This document shows positions 42,640-53,084 of a DNA stretch of 64,000 nucleotides, piece after piece; position 1 is the first letter of the stretch, and every line of letters starts with the position of its first letter. The DNA lies in assembly GCA_900491605.1 (NCBI GenBank), contig UESW01004079.1, positions 807,328-871,327 on the forward strand. The letters run 5' to 3'. The notes under the pieces are model-generated. The model was not told where the DNA came from and did no database searches. It saw only the letters and a program-made list of their open reading frames with translations. The position numbers and the translations under genes are program-made. This DNA is from Calamus simplicifolius (lineage: Eukaryota > Streptophyta > Magnoliopsida > Arecales > Arecaceae).

Positions 42640-45600
42640 CAGTATCCAATATCATGGTTCTGAATGATGGGCGATCCGAAAAGCAACCCAATCAGTAGCA
42701 GAATTAGCTTCCCGATAAATATGTCGAATCTGAATAAAATCAGCCTGATGAATCATCGACCGTATATCGCACATCATAGGATTGATTAGTTAAGAGTTAC
42801 CCACTTCCTATCGGAGCCAGCGAACCACAGTGATAGAATCACCCTCAATGATAAGCCGATGAGCACCTAAGCTGCGTATGACGTAGGAAATGCTAGCCTA
42901 CGCAGCATACAACTCAGCAGCCAGCACAAAGATGTCAAGGAATCCAAACCCACCAGCCGCCATCAAAGATCCATCAGAACCACGGATTACAAAAGCCGAA
43001 CCCACCAGACAACCACGAACACTGCCATCAAAATTGACTTTGATAAGCCCAAGTGGAGGGGGTTCTCAAGAAATGAATATCGTACGCCGGTGCGCTGCAA
43101 AGGCAGCAGGGGAATCCCAGAAGCTAGGGCTATCAGAGTCAAGGGCAGACTGATGGAGAATATACTCAGCAGAGAGGGACATAGCTTTCCTGATAATCCT
43201 CTGAGGAGAATCAATAGTATCAGAAAATATATGACGATTTCGGGACAATCAAAGCTGATAAGCTATATAAGCAGCCAAGGAGCTGGATCGGCTGAAGTCC
43301 CTTGTCATATCCTGTCGAATCATCGTCAGAAAGGAGGTGGAACACTGAATACTACTCTCATCCATAGACAATAACCTGCAAGCTGCCAAGCCACTCTCAC
43401 TCTGCCACAGGTAAAGATAGCATGGTCAAAAGTCTCCTCCACAGTACCATATAACGGGCACGTAGGGAGGATCGCCATGCCTCTCCCAGAGAGCAGGGAG
43501 CAAGTAGGAAAACAGTCCTAAGCCATCTTCCAGATGAAAAGGCAAACTCTGGGGTGAATAGGAAGCCTTCAGATCCAAGCACCATCCAACGAATGCCCCG
43601 TCTGGGATCTGTAGTCTGGCATAAGATTCCTAATCGGCACACGAGTCAAATAGGACCTCCTCCACAATCTAATGTCCGAAGTGTGATCCGGGACACAAGG
43701 GACGGATAGAATGTGGTGGTAGAGCTCAACACCAAACAAAGAAGCAATAAGGGAAGTGTTCCAGGCATTGTGATCCTAAGCAATAAGGTCAGAGACGCTC
43801 ATATCCAAAGGGATGTCAGAGCTAACAAATGTGGGCCATCGAATCAATGGGATACTAGCCAGCCATACGTCCCTAAGGGCATCAACAGAAGTACCATCAC
43901 CAATCATCCATGAAGTACGAGAGAGAACATCCGGAGCGTAACGGTAAACCTCTTTCCAAAAGAAAGAGTAGCTACGGACAGGCTGGGGATGTCTATGGGA
44001 TGACCAATCACCATGCTTTGCTCTCATGAACAAACTCCACAGACAATCAGGATCCAGCAGGAATCTTGTAGCATGCCGAGCAATCAGCGCTTGTCTTCTC
44101 GCAATGAGGGATTGAATCCCAAGCCCCCCCTCTAAGATAGGCATACACACAGAGTCCCAATCCAGGAGATGAATCCCATGCCCATCCTGTATAGAGCCCC
44201 AAAGAAAGTCTCTGAACCATCTCTCCATCCTTCTCAAGCAAGTCACCGGAATGGCTGCATTAGAAAGGATATAGAGAGGAAGAGCAGTAAGCAGATCTGA
44301 TGAGGGTAAGCCTAGTCATCATGGATAATCCAGAGACTTGCCAGCCATCTAATCGATCACGAACACGGTGCTCCAGATAACTAAAGTCATATCAGCATGG
44401 CCTTCTTCCCGTAAGCGGGACACCCAGATAAGAGAGGCGGTCAGCCTGAGCAAAGATACCTAAAGTATGCATAATGGACTCCTGAATAGAGCTTTTAGTC
44501 TTCGGACTGAAAGTGATCATGGACTTAGCAGCATTAACCTTCTGACCCGAAGCCCTGCAGTAAGACTGGAGCACTAAAGCAAAAGCAGAAGCATTGCTAA
44601 TGGTAGCCCTCCCCAGCAGGATACAATCATCAGCAAACAACAGATGAGATAACGATGGCCCATGAGATCTAGCACTATAAGGAATAATACAAGAATCTCG
44701 CTGGGCATGATGAAGAGCTCTAGACAAAGCATCAGCAGTGAGAATGAATAAGAAAGGTGAGAGAGGACATCCCTATCGTAGCCCCACCGTAGAGTGGAAA
44801 TAGTCTGTTCTCCCGCCATTAATAATAATAGAGAAAGACGGCCGATAGACACAAGCCTTGATCCACGCAATAAAACCTCATCAAATCCAAACTCCTGAAG
44901 AGAGCGGGTAAGAAAATCCCAGCACACCCTATCGTAAGCTCTCTCCATATCCAACTTGACAGCCATCAGACATTGACGAGTAGGGGCTCTATGAAGATCA
45001 TGCATAACCTCCTGAGCTAGAAGAACATTATCAGATATACACCGACCAGCCAGGAAAGCACCCTGCTCAAGAGAGATAAAGCGAGGAACCACCAATCTCA
45101 GACGAGAAACCAAAAGATGAGCACATACCTTATAAAGGGTCGTACAGAGGCTAATAGGCCTAAAATGGTGCGGCAAAGAAGCATCAATGCGTTTTGGCAC
45201 CAGAGTAAGAAGAGTCCTATTCCAATCAGTAGGGATAGCTCTGGTCCTAAACACAAACTGAATGGCCTGCTCCACATCCTAACACACAATAGTCCAGTAA
45301 TGTCGAAAGAAGAAGGGAGGGAAACCATCTGGCCCCGGGGCCTTATCCGGGCCGAGGTTTCAGAGGGCCATCCGGATCTTCTCAGAAGTAATTGGTCTAG
45401 TAAGACCATCATTCTCCGCATCAGTAACCTTAAGGGAAGATGGCACAGGAAACACAGAAGATCCATCCTCAGAAGCCTCAGTCCACCTCAAGTGGAAGAA
45501 ATGAAATAGCAGGTCCCTAATACCCTGAGTAGACTCCTGGACATTCCCCCCATCATCAATGAGCCGACGGATCCGATTCGCTGCACGGCGCTTTAAGGTG

Positions 45601-46706
45601 ATCTGATGAAAGAATCTAGTATTTTGATCACCTTCCTTGATCCACTGAATCTGGGATCTTTGCCTCCAAAAGGTCTCCTACTGTCGAAGAAGGGAGTGGT
45701 GGCGGGCAAGACTGGATCAAAGAGAGGATAAGTCAGAATCAAGAAGATAGCCAAGCCGATCTTCCTTGGCCTGAAGAGAGTCAATAACAAACTCCTCCTC
45801 CTCAATTTGCCTAAAAATGTCACCAATCTCCTCCCTATTCCATCTGGTAAGTCTACGCCTAACAAGCTCCAGACGTCGAGACAGATGATAAGTGGCATTA
45901 CCTCTGACAGGAAGCTGCCACACCTGAGAAATTAGGGATCTGGCAGCAGAGTAAGAAGTCCAAAATTTCTCAAATTTAAATTGACCCCTATGCTGAACAT
46001 CCACCCCAGTAGTGATAAGAATAGGGTAGTGATCAGAGGCAATCCTGGACAAATGAGAAACAGTGGTAGAGGGGAATAGCTGAAGCCATTTAGCAGTAGC
46101 CAAAACCCTATCCAATCTTTCCCAAACTCTAGCAGAACCCTGACGGTTATTGCACCAAGTGAACTGCGCTCCCTGGAAGCCCAAGTCCAAAAGATTAGCG
46201 GAGGCAATGAAAGAGCGGAATTCGGATATGGCCGAAGATTCGACAAACCGCCTACCACCTCTCTTTTCATTGGCACCCACAATACAATTAAAATCCCCAG
46301 CAACCAGGGAAGGGATACCTTGGGAAAGCAGGGACAAAACCTCATTCCATAGGACACGGCGAACCCAGAAATCAGTACTAGCATAAATACCAGACAGAAG
46401 CCAGGGGGCCGACATTCCTTCAGTAATGACCAGAGTAACCTGCTGCCTACAGTGGTGACAGCCCTCCACTCTAATATGAGCAACACGCCATAAGGCCAGG
46501 ATTCCTCCATAAAGTCCATCAGACTCAATAGCATAAGAAGACCACGATCTGGATATCTGACGCCTAATAGAAGCCAAACTCTGACCATACAAATGAGTCT
46601 CCAACAATACACATATATCACATTTATGAAGCTACATAAGCCTCCCAAATGAGGAGCGAAATGAAGGTTTCAAAGCTCCTCTCACATTCCATATAATAAT
46701 CTTCAT
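42640..46706 (-). pseudogene. L1-1 ORF2: endonuclease-reverse transcriptase-RNase H
   Basis: Starts MKIIIWNVRGALKPSFRSS at 46706. The AP-type endonuclease (46706-45950) has LLETHLYG, AGDFNCIVGANEKRGG and SDHYPI. A linker with RRRLTRWNREEIGDIF follows. RT (about 45400-44390) has RPISLC, KLDMERAYDRV and the catalytic LFADDCILLG (44640). The zf-RVT region lies around 43650-43400. The C-terminal archaeal-type RNase H (about 43080-42650) has NFDGSVRG and REANSATDW. In-frame stops (first at residue 25) and frameshifts near 45700, 44860-44770 and 44400-44250 kill it. Such proteins nick target DNA and prime cDNA synthesis on it. Confidence 0.85.
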
Positions 46707-48397
46707 TTAGAAGGGGGGCCCACCCAATCCCCTATCATCTCAGTATCAGTAGGACCACTAGCAAGAGGGCCACCAGTCGGAGTCCCCTGATCCTGACTGT
46801 CCATAGCTACACTGGCCGCCTCAATTTGAATAGCCTTCTGAAGCAAACCGACCACAAAATCGTGGGAGCATAACTCCGGGGATGTCAGCTGAGAAGCCTC
46901 AGTGCAGACACCTAGGGAATGAACTTCCGAAGCATGATCAGCATAGACCCCTGACCATCCCAAGTCCCCTTTCCCTTCGGCACCTCCAGCGATGCTGAAA
47001 AAGTGAAGGTGGATTGCATATCATGATTGCCACCCTCATAGAGTTTCCCTTTTCCTTTTGTTGCTTTGGGTCCAACTCTAGGGGCACTATAATCATTGGG
47101 TCGGGCCCGCTTCAGAGGCCCCGGATTAGCTTCCTTCCGGATTTCGGCCTCCCCGCCCACTTGTCAGAGCCCAAGAGGGCAAAAGGATTAACAGAAGTGT
47201 TAATAACCTTTGACTTCAAAGTGGAATCAGGCAGCCCAAAGCCTTGGTCTGAATCTGCACAGGGAACAGTGACCGGCACGCAGGCTTCTCAGCCGTGCCA
47301 TCAGACAACCCATGATTCCTAGTGCCTCCCACAGAGAAAACATTGGAGCAGCTCCCCTTGGCTTCCACATTCACAGCAACAGAGGCCCCCGACTTCCTCC
47401 GAGAGGATTTCTTCGGAATCTGCCACCTTTCAATCGCGACATATGGAGACGAGGCAGCCCCTTGGACCTTCTGTGTAGGCTGATGAAGCTTAACAGAATG
47501 ATCCAAATTCTGCACATGGGGGAGTCTCCGACGCCGGATAGCGGCCATCCAAGGCCCGAACAGAGGAGTCGCCAAATCAGGGGTCTTCTCCAGAGCAGAG
47601 CAACCTCCCTCGGCTTGATGCAGAGAACCACAAGAGGCGCAGACACCCTCAATATGCTAATAGACAAACGACTGCCAGAACGGGGATCCAGTGCCTCTGA
47701 CCCTCACACCTGGATGCAGAGGCTTCCCCAGATCGACCCTAACACAAGCACGAGCGTAGCCTCCTCTCTTCCTCTCCCTGGTAGCAGAGTCAAGGAACAC
47801 GAAGCTCCCAGCGACAGCAAGGATGGAGCTCAAAATAGCCTTCGACCAGAACTCCAAAGGAAGGGAAGGAAACCGGATCCAGAGGAGAGCAGATGAAAGG
47901 GAAGCTTCAGTAGGAACAAACTGAGGCTGCCAGTCCTCCATGGCTATCACCTGGCCATTGGCAATTTACGGATTACCCAACGCCATCAGCTTCGCAGAGG
48001 GGTCTGAGAACCGGAGCAGATAATAGCGATGAGCCAGGAAAATTGGTTCTATTGACCCAGTAGCTCCCGCTCGTTGGAGTTTCTGAACTATGGCCTTCGA
48101 CGGGACCCAACGCGTGAGACTTCTCGTAATAACAGCCTTAATCCTTCATTCGGTTGTTTCCTCCTTCAGAGCTTGAAGAGGGACCACATCAGAGAATTGC
48201 CGTTCAAGAGCAGAAACAGTCGCCGGAGATGAAGAAGATGATAACCGGCTACTAAAAGGTTGATTTTTTGGCATTCCCTCCGCCTTGACCGCATCCAAAG
48301 TCATCGAAGTGGTATTCGATGCTAAATCCATCAACCGCCGAGAGAAGATCAGAAAATCGACGACGATAGCCGAAGAACGAGCTCCGTCCAACTGCAA
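46703..48397 (-). pseudogene. L1-1 ORF1: RNA-binding protein with DUF4283-like domain
   Basis: Starts around 48397 (MQLDGARSSAI). After a frameshift near 48146 it continues through TRSLTRWVPSKAIVQKLQ and WIRFPSLPLEFWSKAILSSI (DUF4283-like), then a Cys/His cluster CASCGSLHQAEGGC near 47600, then a Ser/Pro/basic tail ending GDWVGPPSK and TGA at 46703. Stops interrupt it near 47960 and 47657, with further shifts at about 47200. ORF1 proteins of plant L1s coat the RNA. Identification rests on the WIRFPxLP pattern and position. Confidence 0.7.
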
Positions 48398-48420
48398 GCT
48401 CGACTCTTAAAGCAGGCAGC

Positions 48421-49960
48421 AAAATCATCACCAGAGCATCTACGGGGCACGAACCTTAAAGCACAATGTTTTTGGTGCACATCGCCGTCGTGATGGTATG
48501 CGTATTTATTAGAGATGGTTTCAGTTTTAATTATCACATCAAATGCATTATTTAAGAATAAAAATGCAAGGCTCCGTCCAATCGAGCTGCATCGTCTTCT
48601 CTCGCTCGCTCGCCTAAGAGAGCAAGTGCGCAATTCTGACAAGCATAAACCCACATTCGTCAACGGTGGTGGCGCTAGTTGAGGCGTGCAATTATTTTGA
48701 TTTGACGGACGAACTGATCGGCGTCGCGTATAACTCCGACACGTCTCCTCTCCTTCACCCCGAGTTCTCTCTCTGTTCCGTCGCGGTTACTTGTTTCCTT
48801 TGTAGGTACTTCTTACCAACTCTGTTCAAAAATACACGCTGGCCCAAGTGGTAAATCATTAGTCTGGGATCCTCTGCGGTGCACCGCACCGCACCGCACC
48901 GCATAAATGAGGGGATAGGATCGTGTACCACACACAGAGAACGTCATCATTAAAGTATCAATACCACGGCATGGGGAAAGCGTGGGCTCGCGTTTGAACC
49001 GTTCTCTCCGCTGCGGCACGTGTTAGCCTCACCGCGGGCGACGCCCAAACCGAATGCGGCGAATGGGTATCGGTTGCCCTTTCGTGCTTCCTTCACCGCA
49101 ACTTTTTCTAAAAATGAATTCATGCGGAAGACTGAGCGATCGCGTACGGTCACGGCGAAAGGTTGGCAGTGCGGTGGACGTTCATTGGATTTAAATGCAG
49201 TTTGGATAATCCTGCGGTTGAACAGAATCACAGGTAGCTTTTCAGAATTTTGAAATCAAGTTTCACGATTTCAGCGTGTAAAGCAAGACAGCCTCTGTCG
49301 ATTTAACATTTAGTTTGCTAGTTAATCGGTTGAATCGGATAAATCAATTTGATCAGATCAAATAATATTATTATTAAATTTTAATTTAATAATAAAAAAT
49401 AATAATAAATATATATAATTTAAATTAAAAAATTAAAAAAAAATAAAAATTAGTTTGGACTGATTAAAATCTGATCGGTTCAATGAATTTTTTCAATTTT
49501 TATCGAGTCATATAAAAATCAACTTTAATAATAAAATCGGACCGAACTGATGACCAATTTCTGATTGGACCGGCTGAACCAATCGATTCGATCCAATTTT
49601 TAAAACATTAGTGGTGAGGACAACCCATCTTGTCTCATCTCATCTCATATATACCGTTCTCTCCTCTGTATTTTAAGTACTATTATATTATTATTATTAT
49701 ATATTTTTATATTATGATTAAAGATAGAGTAATAATCGAGATTAAAACAGAGGCTTAACTTTGAAGATTGAACTAAAAAAATCAAGATCTAAGAACGAAT
49801 AAATTATTTTTTTTGATAAAATAAAATAAAAAGTAATCTTAACTATCCCATCTTGAAACCATTTTTAAGAATGTTATGGAGAATGCGGAGGATGCTTATT
49901 ATTATTATTATTATTATTATAAACGGATGATCAAATCATTTTAGAGTGAGTCAAGTTGGA
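48421..49960. other. Intergenic region between L1-1 and L1-2
   Basis: Holds a (ACCGC)n microsatellite (48881-48903) that starts with a perfect 14-bp palindrome TGCGGTGCACCGCA (48875-48888). An AT-rich stretch (49290-49612) has AATCGGTTGAATCGG near one end and CCAATCGATTCGATCC near the other and may be a decayed MITE. A (TTA)n run lies at 49897-49921. No gene recognised. Confidence 0.45.
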
Positions 49961-49974
49961 TATATCATAATGCA

Positions 49975-52515
49975 AAATTTGAAGAAGAAGAGAAGGATAA
50001 GGATCTTTCTACATCCAGATTCAAAAGTCAGAATGATAAGCCATCCTAATAGCGATCCAATCAGCCGCTGAGTTAGCTTCATGATAGATGTACCGAATCT
50101 GGACGGTATGAACTCCCTGGAGCATATAGCGAATGTCATGAATCAAAGAGTTAATTCACATACTATCAGCTGACTCCTGCCGGAGCCAACGGATAACAGT
50201 AAGAAAGTCTCCTTCAATGACAAGACAACGAGCGTCCAAACTACGAATGGCATAGAAAATACCAGCCCACACAGCAGATAGTTCAGCAAGAGGGATAGAT
50301 GAGTCCAGAAGGTCGAAATCATCAGCTGTCAATAAAGCACCATTCGCCCCTCGAATCACAAGGGCTGAACTTGCAAATCTACCACTGACACTCCCATCAA
50401 AGTTGATTTTGACAAACCCTAGAGGTGGGGGCTCCCAAGAAATAAAGATCGTACGACGATGCGTTGCCAAGGCAGCATGAGAGCTCCAGAGGCCAGGGCT
50501 ATCAGAATCTAGAATAGAGTGATGGGATGTGAACTCCTCAGATAAAGAAAAGGCTGACCTGAGAATCCGATGGGATGGAACCGTCTCATCAGTGAACACA
50601 AGCCAGTTCCGGGATAATCAGATATGGTAAGCTATATAAGCCCTCGTGGTACCTTGGTGGTAGAAGTCCCTCTGCCATCCCTGTCTAATCAAATCCAGAA
50701 AGGATATGCGGTGAGAAGAAGTACCATTGACCCAGGGCCGGTCATGTGAAACATGTCACATCTATCTGGCTTTGGAGCAGTTGAAGATAGCATGGTCGAT
50801 CATCTCCTCCTCAAGATCACAGAGTGGGCAAGTAGGCTGGATGCTCAACCCGCACCTAGAGAGTAGGGAGCAGGTTGGAAGACAGTTCCGAGCAAGCTTC
50901 CAAACAAAAAGCCGAACCCTAGGATGGATGGAAAGATGCCAGATCCAAGCCACATCCATCGACTGCATGGACTATGGTCTATAAATCCTTAGGAGATCCC
51001 TAATAAGAGCACGAGCAATACAAGATCTCCACCAAACCCTGATATTAGTGGCATGACCCAGAATGAGAGGAATAGATAGAATGCGGCGATAGAGCTCATC
51101 CTCAAATAGGCTGGAAAGCAAAAGGGTATCCCAAGCAAAACGGTTCTGGATAATTAAGTATGTAACTCTTAGACCACTTAGAATGGCAGTGCTGATAAAG
51201 GTAGGCCAGCGCGACAGAGGAAGGTCTGCAATCCACGTATTTCGAAAACATCCGCCGATGCTCCATCACCAATTAACCAAGAGATGCTGTTCATAATATC
51301 CAGAGCATGCTGATAGACCTCTTTCCAAAAGAAAGAGTACCCTCGAGTCGACTGAAGATCAGTGGAAGAAACCCACTCACCGTATTTGGCATGCATGAAA
51401 GAGCTCCATATAAAGTGTGGCTCAAGCAGAAACCGAGTGGTATGTCTAGCAATCAAAGCCTCCCTCCTAACAGTGAGGGACTAGATCCCATGCCCCCCTT
51501 GGAGATCGGCAGACAGATAATGTCCCAAGCCAATAAATGAATACCATATCCATCCTACATCGAGGCTCAGAGGAAGTCCCTGAAATATCTCTCGATCTTT
51601 CTCAAGCAAGTCAATGAAATAGTAGCATTAGATAATAGATAGAGAGGAAGAGAGGAAAGCATCGATCGTAAAAGAGTAATCATCGCAATCATAGATAGAC
51701 CAGTAACCTGCCACTCAACCAGACGATCATGGATACGCCTCTCAAGGTCACTGAAGTCAGAAGTCCATAGCCATCTCCCCGATATAGGAATCCTCATATA
51801 GGATAGCCTGTCAGCCTGAACAGAGATACCCATGACTTGCGAGATAGACCCCCTTAATGTAGAATTCGTCAGGGGACTGAAGCAGATCAAGGATTTACTC
51901 AGATTAACTTTTTGTCCGGAGGCTCGATAATAAGACTGCAGTATAGTGGTAAAAGTGGTAGCATTACAGATAGAGGCCTTTCCTAAAAGAATGCAATCAT
52001 CAGCAAACATAAGATGGAAAAGTGAGGGCCCTTGGGGCCTACACTGTAGGGGACCAAAGAGGAGTCCTGTTGAGCTTGGGAAAGAGTCAGAGATAAAGCA
52101 TTAGCTGAGAGGATGAATAGAAATGGGGAAAGAGGACAATCCTGCCTCAACCCGACCTCAGCGAAAAGTAATCCGTCTGGCCATCATTCATAAGAATAGA
52201 AAAGGATGGATGGTAAACACAGGCCATGATCTAGTCAATAAAGAGCTCATCGAACCCAAACTCATCGAGAGTGCGGTGCAGAAAAGCTCAGCTCAATCTA
52301 TTATAAGCTTTCTCTATATCAAGCATAACTGCCATGAGACATTGACGATCAGGAGCTTTCTGAAGATCATGCATAAATTACTAAATCAACAAGGCATTAT
52401 TAGTGATGCTATGGTCCTTGAGAAAAGTGTCTGAAGATATAAGATGAGAAATTACTTGATGCATTCAAGAAATTAAGGAGTGCTCATGTACCTTATATAA
52501 GATAGTGTAGTGCTA
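49975..52515 (-). mobile_element. L1-2: 5'-truncated L1-type LINE
   Basis: Minus strand. Begins inside the RT (about 52480), so ORF1 and endonuclease are missing. RT: MFADDCILLGKASI at 52010. zf-RVT: PTCPLCDLEEEMIDHAIF near 50800. RNase H: ISWEPPPLGFVKINFDGSVS, FVIEGDFLTV-like (LVIEGDFLTVIRWLRQ) and YHEANSAADWIAIRM, with stop at 50021-50023. Several stops and frameshifts. Similar to but distinct from L1-1. The truncated 5' end is typical of incomplete target-primed reverse transcription. Confidence 0.85.
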
Positions 52516-53084
52516 AAAAAAAAATAAAGGTATCTAAATATTTTGATATCAGCATCATAAAAGTCCGATTCCCCTTACGGAGGGAATGGATTTCAACTCT
52601 CTTTTGCATTCGTTGCATTCACTTTATGTCCTTGTCACGGACAAAAATTAGCAGCAAAGTTTTCTTTTGCCTGCAGTTAATAAATGGCCTCAGCAATCTA
52701 TATCAAGCTCAGGTTTATTACACTAAGAAAGGAAGTCATCCAAACTTTTAAGATATCTTTTATCTTTTCATTCACCCGGTAGGTGGGCAAACAAAGGCCA
52801 CCGGAATCAACGAAGCTGCAGGCCCTCCAAGCTGGAGGCTTAGCTCCGACTCCCACGTGGAGCACGATGGATGACATTGTCACAGATCGCAAAGCAGAGG
52901 AAACCGCTCAGACTTCCGTTTACCAGCTACATGCTCACGCGGGCCCCACCTGGCAACAAAGCCCTCCCTGTTATTAATATTATTCATTTATTATATATAC
53001 GCACACTTGCTCTCAAGTACTTACCGTCTTAGGAGTTGTGGTACTTCGCGGTTGGCCTGAGAAGCAGAAGGATCAACGGAGAAG
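52516..53084 (+). promoter_or_regulatory. Promoter and 5' UTR of the tetraspanin gene
   Basis: A TATA-like TATATATA lies at 52992-52999, about 85 bp before the ATG. A perfect G-box core CACGTG at 52854-52859 (TCCCACGTGGAG) lies about 140 bp upstream of the TATA. G-boxes bind bZIP/bHLH factors in plants; their use here is inference. The L1-2 fragment ends about 480 bp upstream of the TATA. Confidence 0.55.

Larger units (their letters stand above)
42527..48420 (-). mobile_element. L1-1: nearly full-length plant L1-type LINE
   Basis: Minus-strand order: leader, ORF1 (48397 to 46703), ORF2 (46706 to about 42640) with endonuclease, reverse transcriptase, zinc-binding region and RNase H, then an A-rich tail (T-rich on the plus strand, about 42527-42549). 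ORF1 and ORF2 overlap in ATGA. Both are interrupted. No target duplication was found by eye, so the 5' end is approximate. Confidence 0.85.

Noticed and set aside
47312..47896. 194-codon plus-strand ORF
   Set aside because: Opposite strand of L1-1 ORF1; no independent similarity.
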